Source: Sulfurimonadaceae bacterium
GTDB taxonomy: Bacteria > Campylobacterota > Campylobacteria > Campylobacterales > Sulfurimonadaceae
Assembly: GCA_028683835.1 (NCBI GenBank)
Contig: JAQUHB010000014.1
Coordinates: forward strand, 1 to 64,000
Reading direction: 5' to 3'
Length of the DNA: 64,000 bases
The notes beneath the pieces were generated by a model. It was not told the origin of the DNA. It saw only the letters and a program-made list of their open reading frames with translations, and did not search any database. Position numbers and translations under genes: made by a program. The stretch's first letter is position 1. Every line of letters begins with the position of its first letter. Below, one piece after another: positions 9,739-18,498 of this stretch.

Positions 9739-10959
9739 ATGACTTCCAATATAAAATATATGAGCGGTGTAAAAAGCTTAAAAGATATCGATGTATACGG
9801 TAAAAGAGTCTTGATTCGTGTAGACTTTAATGTTCCTCTTGATTCACATGGCAATATTTCAGATGATCGTCGAATTAAAGCAGCATTGCCTACGATTAAT
9901 TATTGTATTGATCATAACGCCTGTTCCATAACACTTGTAACACATCTTGGACGCCCAAAGGGTGGATATGAAGAAAAATATTCATTAAAACATATTCAAA
10001 AAAGGCTTGAAAGATTACTAGATAAAAGAGTTGAGTTTGTAGATGATTTTGAAAGTTCACAAAATGAGATTGCTACGTGTTCTAGAGAGAGAGTATTTTT
10101 GCTAGAAAATATTCGTTTTCATACACAAGAACAAAAAAATGATAGAGAGTTTTCAAAAAAATTAGCATCAATTTGCGATATCTACGTTAATGATGCTTTT
10201 GGAACAAGTCACAGAGAAGACTCTTCGACCTTTGGAATTACAGAGTTTGTTGATACAAAAATTGCAGGATTTTTGATGATAAAAGAGATAGAGGCATTTT
10301 CAAAAGCACTCGAAGAGCCTGTGCGTCCCATAGCCTTGGTAGTTGGAGGTGCGAAGATTTCTTCAAAGATCACTCTTTTAGAATCTGTGCTACAAAAAGT
10401 AGATAAACTCATGATCGGCGGAGCGATGAGCAATACCTTTTTAAAAGCTTTGGGATATGATATGAAAGACTCTTTATATGAAGAGGATTATGTTGCAACA
10501 GCCTTACAAGTAATGACTCAGGCAAAAGAGAAAGGTGTGAAGATCTACCTTCCTGTTGATCTGGTTGTTGCGGATTCCGTGGAAATACCAGTGGATGTAA
10601 AAGTCGTACCTGCGCAAGATGTGCTTGATGGATTTAAGGCTGTAGATATCGGACCGGCAACTGTAAAACTTTTTAGTGAAGCGGTGGAGATGTCAAATAC
10701 CATTATCTGGAATGGTCCGATGGGAATTTATGAGCAGGATAAGTTTTCAAAAGGGACATTTAAACTAGCAACTGCGATAGCTGATTGTTATGCGTACACA
10801 ATTGTCGGTGGCGGTGATACGGCTGATGCTGTTGAGAGATGTGGTGAGGCGAGTAATTTTAGTTTTATCTCTACGGGTGGCGGAGCGAGTTTAGAACTTT
10901 TAGAGGGCAAGATATTACCCGGATTTAAAAACTTGGATAGAAAAGAGGAGCGTATTTAA
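9739..10959 (+). CDS. pgk: Phosphoglycerate kinase
   Basis: Interconverts 1,3-bisphosphoglycerate and 3-phosphoglycerate with ATP. The 406-aa product has RVDFNVPL near the N-terminus, THLGRPKGG, NIRFH, YVNDAFGTSHR, VGGAKISSK, NGPMGIYE and the C-terminal GGGDTADAVE...STGGGASLE. The frame is open further upstream, but this ATG lies 1 bp after the GT35 stop, has AAGG six bases before it, and gives a normal length. The stop overlaps the pfkA start by 1 bp. Campylobacterota usually carry pgk beside gap and tpiA, so this copy may be a second, pathway-dedicated one; only the rest of the genome can tell. Confidence 0.95.
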   Translation: MTSNIKYMSGVKSLKDIDVYGKRVLIRVDFNVPLDSHGNISDDRRIKAALPTINYCIDHNACSITLVTHLGRPKGGYEEKYSLKHIQKRLERLLDKRVEFVDDFESSQNEIATCSRERVFLLENIRFHTQEQKNDREFSKKLASICDIYVNDAFGTSHREDSSTFGITEFVDTKIAGFLMIKEIEAFSKALEEPVRPIALVVGGAKISSKITLLESVLQKVDKLMIGGAMSNTFLKALGYDMKDSLYEEDYVATALQVMTQAKEKGVKIYLPVDLVVADSVEIPVDVKVVPAQDVLDGFKAVDIGPATVKLFSEAVEMSNTIIWNGPMGIYEQDKFSKGTFKLATAIADCYAYTIVGGGDTADAVERCGEASNFSFISTGGGASLELLEGKILPGFKNLDRKEERI

Positions 10960-11918
10960 TGGCTTTGGCAATCATGTGTTCTGGTGGCGATGCACCTGGG
11001 ATGAATCCTGCAATTAAAAAATTTGTTGATTATGCATTACAAAAAGGTGAAGAAGCATATTTGATTTATGATGGACTTGAAGGTCTTATAGATGGCAAAA
11101 TAAAAAAAGCCACCCATAAAGATGTTGCAGGAATAGTCCATTTTGGCGGGACTATTATCCGTTCTTCACGTTCAAAAAGATTTTTCGAATATGAATATAG
11201 AGAAAAAGCATATAATAATATAAAACAGAGTAGCATTAAAGGTATTATTGTTTTGGGCGGTGATGGTTCCTTTCGGGCGATGCAAAGATTCAGCTCAGAG
11301 TTTGATATTAATTTTGTCGGTATTCCCTCCACTATCGATAATGATATTTATGGCACAGAGTATTGTCTGGGTGTTGATACCTGTTTAAATGTTATCAGAG
11401 ATGCTTTAGATAAGATAAGAGATACCGCATCTTCGTTTAATCGTGCTTTCTTGATTGAGGTGATGGGTAGAGACTGTGGATATCTTGCTGTTGCATCGGC
11501 CATGGTGAGCGGTGCTGAGATCTGTATCATCCCTGAAGTGGAATTTAATAAAGAAAAGATGGAGACTAAGCTTGTACAAGAGATAGCAGAGGGTAGAAAT
11601 TACGCTTTAGCTATTATCTCTGAGGGCGCAAAAAAAACAACTGAAATTCATCAATGGATGGAGGAAAAACTTGGTCTGGAAACTAGAATCAGTATCTTGG
11701 GTCATATTCAAAGGGGTGGTAATCCTACTTATTATGATCGTATGATGGCTTTTGATTTTACGATTGCGGCGGTTGATTATCTTCTGACTCACAATGACTC
11801 GAATAAAGTGGTAGTGTTTAATAAGGGCGAATTTAGTTTTATTGAGATCGATGATGTAGTACAAAACAAATATGCGTTGCCACAGCATTTTTTAAACGCA
11901 GTAAATTATTTAGATTAA
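10959..11918 (+). CDS. pfkA: 6-phosphofructokinase
   Basis: Phosphorylates fructose-6-phosphate, the committing step of glycolysis. The 319-aa product has the group A PFK length and motifs: CSGGDAPGMNPAI (nucleotide site), GGDGS with Gly103 (a glycine here points to ATP; PPi enzymes have Asp), STIDND with catalytic Asp127, EVMGRDCGYLA and LGHIQRGGNPT. The residue before TIDND is Ser124 where E. coli has Gly. The TAATG overlap with pgk implies coupling. Phosphofructokinase is absent from the well-known Campylobacter and Helicobacter, so the gene is notable in this lineage. Confidence 0.93.
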   Translation: MALAIMCSGGDAPGMNPAIKKFVDYALQKGEEAYLIYDGLEGLIDGKIKKATHKDVAGIVHFGGTIIRSSRSKRFFEYEYREKAYNNIKQSSIKGIIVLGGDGSFRAMQRFSSEFDINFVGIPSTIDNDIYGTEYCLGVDTCLNVIRDALDKIRDTASSFNRAFLIEVMGRDCGYLAVASAMVSGAEICIIPEVEFNKEKMETKLVQEIAEGRNYALAIISEGAKKTTEIHQWMEEKLGLETRISILGHIQRGGNPTYYDRMMAFDFTIAAVDYLLTHNDSNKVVVFNKGEFSFIEIDDVVQNKYALPQHFLNAVNYLD

Positions 11919-11928
11919 AAGGAGAAAT

Positions 11929-14433
11929 ATGAAAGCAGTAGTTATGGCAGGCGGATTTGGAACAAGGATCCAGCCTTTGACACATTCACGTCCAAAGCCG
12001 ATGTTGCCAATCATGAATAAGCCGATGATGGAGCACACGATGATGATGCTCAAAGATCTTGGTATTAGCGAGTTTATCGTCCTTTTATATTTTAAACCTG
12101 AAATTATTCAAGATTATTTTAAAGATGGAGCTGATTTTGGTATCAAGATCACTTATGTTATTCCTGATGATGATTATGGAACTGCGGGAGCTGTAAAGCT
12201 TGCAGAGGAGTATATTGGAGATGAAAATTTCATTATTATCAGTGGTGATCTTGTAACTGATTTCGATTTCTCAAAACTATTTGATTTTCATACAAGTAAA
12301 AATGCAAAACTCTCTATCGGTCTGACTTCTGTAGAAAATCCTCTTCAATTTGGAGTTGTGATCGCCAATGAAAACAATGTGATCGAAAAGTTTCTAGAAA
12401 AGCCAAGCTGGGGCGAGGTATTTAGCGATACAATCAATACAGGAATCTACATCATAGAGCCGGAAATACTCAAGTTCATTCCAAAAAACGAAAATTTTGA
12501 TTTTGCAAAAGATCTTTTTCCTTTCCTCATGGGGAAAAATATTCCACTTATGGGATATAGTCTTGGTGGATACTGGCGCGATGTCGGCAATCCTGAGAGT
12601 TACCGCGAAGTGTATGAAGACCTTTTATCGAACAAAGCAAATTTTCAGATCTCTGGGATAAAACAGAACTATCCTGATGGAGTTCTTTATAGCAAAAGTA
12701 CATATAAACTTGATAGCTCTATTGAAATCGTCGGTACCGTTATGCTTGGAGAAAATGTCACAATAGCCAAAGATGTGAAGCTCATCAATGTGGTTATTGG
12801 CGATAATGTCACTATTGCAAGTGGTTCAAAGATAAGAAACAGTGTGTTATGGGATAAAGTCGTAGTAGGTAAAAACGCCAAGCTTGACAACTGCGTGATC
12901 TGTAATGATAATATTATCGGTAAAAATGTCAAAGCGAAAGCTGGAATGATATTGGCAGAAGGATGTGAAATAGGTGAACTCTCAGCGATCGAGCAAGATG
13001 TCATCATCTGGCCAAATAAAAAGATTGAAGCAGCATCGATTATTAGTCATAATCTTGTTCTTGGTACAAAATATAAAAACTCTATTTTTGAAAATGGAAG
13101 TGTTTCGGGTAAAAGTAATATGGAACTTTCATGCGAGATGGCTACAAAACTTGCAGAAGCTTTCGCAGCGCAACTTCCGGTAGGTTCTAAAGTGATTATA
13201 GGGCGCGATGATGATAAAAGCTCGCGTATGCTTAAACGTGCATTTTTAGGTGGAATACTCTCAGCTGGGATAGATGTCTTAGATATTAAAAATGTTCCTT
13301 CATCCGTGCTCCGTTTTGCTTTGGCGCATGATTCAAAACTCGTCGGTGGCGCTCACTTTAAAAGATGTATCGAAGATACGCTAAATTCTGAGATAACACT
13401 TTTTAATGAGGAGGCGATTCGAATCGACTTAAACTCTGCAAAGTCTATAGAAAAATCATTTTTTAGTGAAAAATTTCGCCGTGTTGATTATACACAAATC
13501 GGTACTATCCACGAGACCCTGCATCATGTAGAGTGTGCAAATTATAAACAGACTATGGAAGCCAAGATTAACCATTCTATTATTAAATGTAAAAATTTTA
13601 AAGTTGCTGTGGATTTGATGCATGGAACTACCGCGGAGATTTTTCCTAAACTTTTAAATGATCTTGGGATTGAAAATATAATCCTTAATAGTTATTATGA
13701 TGAGAAAAAACTAGCAAATGTCACAGCTTTAGAGAAAAAATCTTATGCAAATATCTCTTCCATTGTTAAGAGTTTAGATTATGATATGGGTGTGATTATC
13801 TATCCAAATGCACAAAAATTGACTTTGGTAACTCAAGAAGGGGTGATACTCGATAAGGTAAAAATCCTTTACAGTGTTTTAGGTCTTTTAAATATCGATG
13901 CAAAAGAGAGGAAAAAACGGGTCTTTTTACCGACTTGGGCACCTGATATCAAATATTTTGAAAATCTTGAGATTGAACGTGGAAAATATGTGAATCTTAA
14001 AGCTTCTGAGCTTCAAAAATACGATCTGATCGCTACAGTAGATGGTAACTTTGCCTTTACAGAGTTTGGCTATACGCGTGATGCGATGTATGCGAGTTTG
14101 AAAGTTATGCAGCTTTTGAGCTGTCATGATATTCAGTTGTCAGAACTGGCAAAGAGTGTAGATAATTTTTACTATAAATCACTTAAAGTTGATTGTACTC
14201 AGGCGCTCAAGGGCAAAATGATGAGAAAGTTCTTAGAAGATGCCAAGGGTAAAAAATCATCATCTTTGGATGGTGTGAAGATATGGGAAAATGAAACTGA
14301 TTGGATTTTAATGATTCCAGATCAATATTCAGAACATCTCAATATTTATATCCAAGCTATCGATACTGTTTCTGGGGAAACCCTTTATGAGCGTTATATA
14401 CAAAAGATTGCTGCGTGGTCAATAGGAGGTTGA
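11929..14433 (+). CDS. Sugar-1-phosphate nucleotidyltransferase fused to a degenerate phosphomannomutase-like domain
   Basis: An 834-aa three-part protein. Residues 1-235 are a nucleotidyltransferase (AGGFGTRIQPLTHSRPKPML, ISGDLVTDFD, INTGIYI, GYWRDVGNPESY). Residues about 250-375 are left-handed beta-helix hexapeptide repeats. Residues about 385-834 resemble a phosphohexomutase. The mutase part looks inactive: the phosphoserine loop reads GGAHFKRCIEDT (473-484) with no SHNP, and the metal loop reads YPNAQK (625-630) instead of DxDGDR. Similar fusions are annotated as mannose-1-phosphate guanylyltransferase/phosphomannomutase. As no separate glgC is seen, it may supply the sugar nucleotide for the GlgA enzymes. 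The ATG has AGGAGA upstream. Confidence 0.82.
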   Translation: MKAVVMAGGFGTRIQPLTHSRPKPMLPIMNKPMMEHTMMMLKDLGISEFIVLLYFKPEIIQDYFKDGADFGIKITYVIPDDDYGTAGAVKLAEEYIGDENFIIISGDLVTDFDFSKLFDFHTSKNAKLSIGLTSVENPLQFGVVIANENNVIEKFLEKPSWGEVFSDTINTGIYIIEPEILKFIPKNENFDFAKDLFPFLMGKNIPLMGYSLGGYWRDVGNPESYREVYEDLLSNKANFQISGIKQNYPDGVLYSKSTYKLDSSIEIVGTVMLGENVTIAKDVKLINVVIGDNVTIASGSKIRNSVLWDKVVVGKNAKLDNCVICNDNIIGKNVKAKAGMILAEGCEIGELSAIEQDVIIWPNKKIEAASIISHNLVLGTKYKNSIFENGSVSGKSNMELSCEMATKLAEAFAAQLPVGSKVIIGRDDDKSSRMLKRAFLGGILSAGIDVLDIKNVPSSVLRFALAHDSKLVGGAHFKRCIEDTLNSEITLFNEEAIRIDLNSAKSIEKSFFSEKFRRVDYTQIGTIHETLHHVECANYKQTMEAKINHSIIKCKNFKVAVDLMHGTTAEIFPKLLNDLGIENIILNSYYDEKKLANVTALEKKSYANISSIVKSLDYDMGVIIYPNAQKLTLVTQEGVILDKVKILYSVLGLLNIDAKERKKRVFLPTWAPDIKYFENLEIERGKYVNLKASELQKYDLIATVDGNFAFTEFGYTRDAMYASLKVMQLLSCHDIQLSELAKSVDNFYYKSLKVDCTQALKGKMMRKFLEDAKGKKSSSLDGVKIWENETDWILMIPDQYSEHLNIYIQAIDTVSGETLYERYIQKIAAWSIGG

Positions 14434-14434
14434 T

Positions 14435-16456
14435 TTGAAACTGAGCTTTATATGGCATATGCATCAACCGGATTACCGTGATGGAAGTGGTATTATGCAG
14501 ATGCCTTGGGTATTTTTGCATGCCATAAAAGATTATTATGATATGCCATGGATGGTGTCACGTCATAACGGCATCAAAGCTACTTTTAATATTACACCTA
14601 CCTTGATACAGCAGTTAAAACTTTATTATGTTCAGCCTCAAGCAAGCGATCGCTTCTTAGCTTTGTGGTCCGTGCATCCCTCTTCGTTAGCTGAAGAAGA
14701 CAGAAAATGGGTGATTAAGATCTGTAAAAGCGCAACTGCAAAGACGATGCTTGAATCTTCTGCTAGATATAGAGAACATCATAATCAGGAACATTTTAAT
14801 AATAATGAGCTGATTGACTTAGAGATACTTTTTGTACTTTCATGGTGTGGTGCATATGTCAAAGAAAATAATATTATCGTACAGCAACTCATCGCCAAAC
14901 AAAAAGATTATACTAATGATGAAAAACTCACTCTGTTAAACGAGCTCTCCATTTTTATCGCAGGGATATTTGATTATTACCTTAAACTTCATAACGATGG
15001 TCTCATTACACTTTCAACTACGCCATTAACTCATCCGATATTACCGCTTTTAATGGATATGAATAATGCCTTAAGTGCAAATCCAAATACGGATATTCCA
15101 AAAGATTTTATGGATCTCTCAGAGGATGCACGCTTGCATGTAACAAAAGCAAAAGATCTATTTTTTGAGACATTTGGCTTTATGCCAACTGGTTTTTGGC
15201 CTGCTGAGGGAGCAGTAGACACAAAAAGCATTGCGCTTTTAAAAGAGTGTGGTGTTGAGTGGATCGCTACAGATGAAGAGATTTTATTTCGTTCACTTAA
15301 CTCTTCAGTGAGAGAAAATCTTTATACTCCTTACATGTATAAAGGGATGCGTATTGTTTTTCGAAATCATTATCTCAGTGATTTGATAGGTTTTACTTAT
15401 TCCCAAATGGAAACTTCTTTAGCCGTGTCAAATTTTATGCATGAGCTTGAAAAAATAGAACATACAGATGCTGATGCGACTGTCTTTGTTATCTTAGATG
15501 GTGAAAACGCTTGGGAGTTTTTTAGTAATAATGGCTTCGATTTTTTTGATTCTTTATATAAAAATCTTCAAGAATCTTCATGGTGTCAAAGTGTGACAAT
15601 GGCTGAAGTATTGCAATTGCCAGCAAGAGAATTGGCATATTTGGCTGCTGGTAGCTGGATCCATGGAAATTTTAATACTTGGGTTGGACATCGTGAAAAA
15701 ACAAGAGCTTGGGAGTTGATCTATTTGACCAAAAGAGATTATGAACATCATAAAAACTCATTGAGTGAAGAGACCCGAGAAAAGATAACGGAGCACTTTT
15801 TATTAGCTGAATCTTCAGATTGGTTTTGGTGGTATGGAGATGATCACTATAGTGAATTTGGAGCAGAGTTTGATGAGCTTTTTCGCTTCCATCTCATTGA
15901 TATCTATACCCTGATCAACATAGCTCCGCCATCAGATCTTTTTATCCCTATTATTGAACATAAAAGCACACAAAATTTTTGGTTACAGCCCCAATCAGAT
16001 ATCTCTCCAATCATTAATGGTAAACATGATTCCTTCTTTGAGTGGATTGGTTGTGGAATCATTGATGAGAGTAAACTTTTTTCCACTATGGATAAAGAGC
16101 GTGGACCGATAAAGAAAATTTTGTATGGACAAGATGATTTAAAACTCTATTTTGCTTTTGAAGCGAGGATGAGTGAGCTTTGTGGTACTTATACAATGGA
16201 GATTATTTTAGAACCTCTTGGACTAAGAAAAAAAGTAAATTTTGAGATACAAACAAGCTTCATTGGTGAATTAGAACTTTATGTGATGTGCCAAGATCTT
16301 TTAGAAATGAGCATAGACAGAAGTAAAATTACGATCGATGAGATCTCTATAAAGTTTGAGCTTGAAAAAGATGGTCAGATTATTCAGATATTACCAGGAT
16401 TTGGCGAGCTTAAAATCGATCTGAGTAATGATTATAGTAGAAACTGGTTTATATAA
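14435..16456 (+). CDS. GH57 alpha-glucan-active enzyme (first copy)
   Basis: A 673-aa glycoside hydrolase family 57 protein, a family of alpha-amylases, 4-alpha-glucanotransferases and branching enzymes. It has the N-terminal FIWHMHQPDYRD, nucleophile Glu258 in GFWPAEGAVD and a likely acid/base Asp355 in VILDGENAWEFF. About 200 residues past the barrel are not assigned. The start is TTG with a strong AGGAGGT (14424-14430) ahead of it; the gene begins 1 bp after the fusion gene. It has no signal peptide, so it acts in the cytoplasm. Sequence alone does not separate amylase from transferase. It is clearly different from the next GH57 gene. Confidence 0.85.
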   Translation: MKLSFIWHMHQPDYRDGSGIMQMPWVFLHAIKDYYDMPWMVSRHNGIKATFNITPTLIQQLKLYYVQPQASDRFLALWSVHPSSLAEEDRKWVIKICKSATAKTMLESSARYREHHNQEHFNNNELIDLEILFVLSWCGAYVKENNIIVQQLIAKQKDYTNDEKLTLLNELSIFIAGIFDYYLKLHNDGLITLSTTPLTHPILPLLMDMNNALSANPNTDIPKDFMDLSEDARLHVTKAKDLFFETFGFMPTGFWPAEGAVDTKSIALLKECGVEWIATDEEILFRSLNSSVRENLYTPYMYKGMRIVFRNHYLSDLIGFTYSQMETSLAVSNFMHELEKIEHTDADATVFVILDGENAWEFFSNNGFDFFDSLYKNLQESSWCQSVTMAEVLQLPARELAYLAAGSWIHGNFNTWVGHREKTRAWELIYLTKRDYEHHKNSLSEETREKITEHFLLAESSDWFWWYGDDHYSEFGAEFDELFRFHLIDIYTLINIAPPSDLFIPIIEHKSTQNFWLQPQSDISPIINGKHDSFFEWIGCGIIDESKLFSTMDKERGPIKKILYGQDDLKLYFAFEARMSELCGTYTMEIILEPLGLRKKVNFEIQTSFIGELELYVMCQDLLEMSIDRSKITIDEISIKFELEKDGQIIQILPGFGELKIDLSNDYSRNWFI

Positions 16457-16464
16457 GGATGGAC

Positions 16465-18498
16465 ATGAAAAAAGTATCGCTTCTCTTTGGTATCCACATG
16501 CATCAGCCCGTTGACAATTTTGGAGATGCGGTGGAAGAGGCTATAAACCTGTGTTACAAACCTTTCTTTGAAACGATGGTCAGATATCCTGAGTTTAAGT
16601 TTGCAGTGCATTCAAGCGGATGGCTACTTGATCTGATACGTATCAAACATGAGGATATCTTTGAAAATATACAGCTTTTAACAAAACAGGGTTCTATTGA
16701 ATGGATCAGTGCCGGATATTATGAACCGGTGTTAAGTGCTATACCCTCTTGCGATAGAGTCGCTCAAATTGAGATGATGAACAAGTTTATAAAAAAATAT
16801 TTCGGTGTTCAACCAAAAGGGCTCTGGCTGACAGAGCGAGTTTGGGAGAGCGCATTGGTTCCTGATCTCTTTACATGTAAGATCGATTATGTGCTTGTGG
16901 ATGATTACCATTTTTTAAGCAGCGGTTATGATGCTTCCACAATGGATGGATATTATACGACAGAAGAGGGCGCAAAAGAACTCTCTCTTTTTCCAATAGC
17001 AAAATCATTGCGTTACGCTCTCCCGTTTTACAGTGTACAAAGATCCATAGAGACTATTTTGGCATGTTCTAAACGTGAAAATTCTGCGGCTATCATCTTT
17101 GATGATGCTGAGAAATTTGGTCTTTGGCCTAAAACGCATGAATGGGTGTATGAGAAAAAATGGCTTGAGCAATTTGTAGAAGCTGTGTTATCACATAAGC
17201 AGATTATTCCAGAGCATTATAGTCACTATATGAAAAAAAATCGCTCTTTGGGGATTGCATATCTTGGCAATACCTCTTACGTAGAGATGGGTGAATGGAG
17301 TTTACATGCGAAACAAATGCTCTCTCTTGAAAAACTCAAACAGGATGTCGGCGAAGAATACTTTAATGATGTTGGTGTTGCATTTATAAAAGGTGGTATC
17401 TGGAAAAACTTTTTTGTTAAATACCATGAAAGTAACTATCTCCATAAACGTATGCTTTACTTTAGCAAGAATCAAGCAAAACTTTCAAAAACTGCTTTAG
17501 AGTCTTTGTATAAGCTTCAGACAAATGATGTATTTTGGCATGGAGTTTTTGGCGGTTTATATCTTCCGAATCTTCGAGATAATGCGTATAGATATCTTCT
17601 TGAACTTGAAAAATCAAGAGTGAAAAAAGGGATTAGTTTCGAAATACTAGATATTGATATAGATGGCTATGATGAGTTAAAAGTGGTGACACACAATATC
17701 AGTGCTATTTTTTCGAGTAAATTTGGCGGACAGATGGTAGAATTTGGCTCTTTTGACACACTCTTTAACTGGCAAAATACGCTTATGCGACGTTATGAAG
17801 CCTATCATGAAAAGATATTCCAGGCCAAAGATAGAGTGCTTGTTCATGAAGAAAAAAATGATGAGATAGCAACGATTCACCATGATAGCGTCGTACTAGA
17901 TGAGGAGCTTAAAGCGGAACTTATCTATGACTGGCATCCAAAAAACTCTTTTGTCGAACATATTTGTACAGATCCTTTGACATTTGATACTTATAGAAAA
18001 TTAGAATTTAAAGATGTCGCAGATTTTGCAAATCAACCATTTCTTCTTGCAAAACATAAAACCGTTTTTAGTCGTGAGGGCGCTATTTATTTGAATGAAC
18101 CTTACAAAACGATGATGAAAAAAGAGTATGCTTTTGATACAAATTCTATTGTCTTGAAGCTCGATTGTAAAACTTCTTATGAAGGAAGTCTCTATTTTGC
18201 ACAAGAGTTCAATTTTCATTTTGCACATCCTCATAAGGTGACTTTTAATGGTAAGACCATTGAAGAGGGACTTAGTGAGTACGACTGCAAAGAGTTAATT
18301 ATAATAGATGATTTTACAAATAAGATTTTAAAAATCAAGATGAGTCAAGAATGTACGATCATTGGATATATCTTAAACACTGTTTCACAAAGTGAAAGCG
18401 GTTTCAATAAGATGGCGCAGGAGATCTCATTTGTTTTGACCCTGCCGTTTGTCAAAAACCTTACATGGAATGTGGAATTGGAGTTGGAAAATGTCTGA
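16465..18498 (+). CDS. GH57 4-alpha-glucanotransferase/amylase (second copy)
   Basis: A 677-aa GH57 enzyme of the Thermococcus glucanotransferase type. It shows GIHMHQPVDNFGDAV, nucleophile Glu124 in GLWLTERVWE and acid/base Asp214 in FDDAEKFGLWP, nearly the positions known from Thermococcus litoralis (Glu123, Asp214), followed by C-terminal beta-sandwich regions of the DUF1925/DUF1926 kind. An ATG also occurs at 16459, but AAGG (16455-16458) abuts it, whereas it is six bases from the ATG at 16465, which is preferred. Likely role: moving maltodextrin segments during glucan remodelling. The stop overlaps the start of the GalT-family gene. Confidence 0.88.
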   Translation: MKKVSLLFGIHMHQPVDNFGDAVEEAINLCYKPFFETMVRYPEFKFAVHSSGWLLDLIRIKHEDIFENIQLLTKQGSIEWISAGYYEPVLSAIPSCDRVAQIEMMNKFIKKYFGVQPKGLWLTERVWESALVPDLFTCKIDYVLVDDYHFLSSGYDASTMDGYYTTEEGAKELSLFPIAKSLRYALPFYSVQRSIETILACSKRENSAAIIFDDAEKFGLWPKTHEWVYEKKWLEQFVEAVLSHKQIIPEHYSHYMKKNRSLGIAYLGNTSYVEMGEWSLHAKQMLSLEKLKQDVGEEYFNDVGVAFIKGGIWKNFFVKYHESNYLHKRMLYFSKNQAKLSKTALESLYKLQTNDVFWHGVFGGLYLPNLRDNAYRYLLELEKSRVKKGISFEILDIDIDGYDELKVVTHNISAIFSSKFGGQMVEFGSFDTLFNWQNTLMRRYEAYHEKIFQAKDRVLVHEEKNDEIATIHHDSVVLDEELKAELIYDWHPKNSFVEHICTDPLTFDTYRKLEFKDVADFANQPFLLAKHKTVFSREGAIYLNEPYKTMMKKEYAFDTNSIVLKLDCKTSYEGSLYFAQEFNFHFAHPHKVTFNGKTIEEGLSEYDCKELIIIDDFTNKILKIKMSQECTIIGYILNTVSQSESGFNKMAQEISFVLTLPFVKNLTWNVELELENV

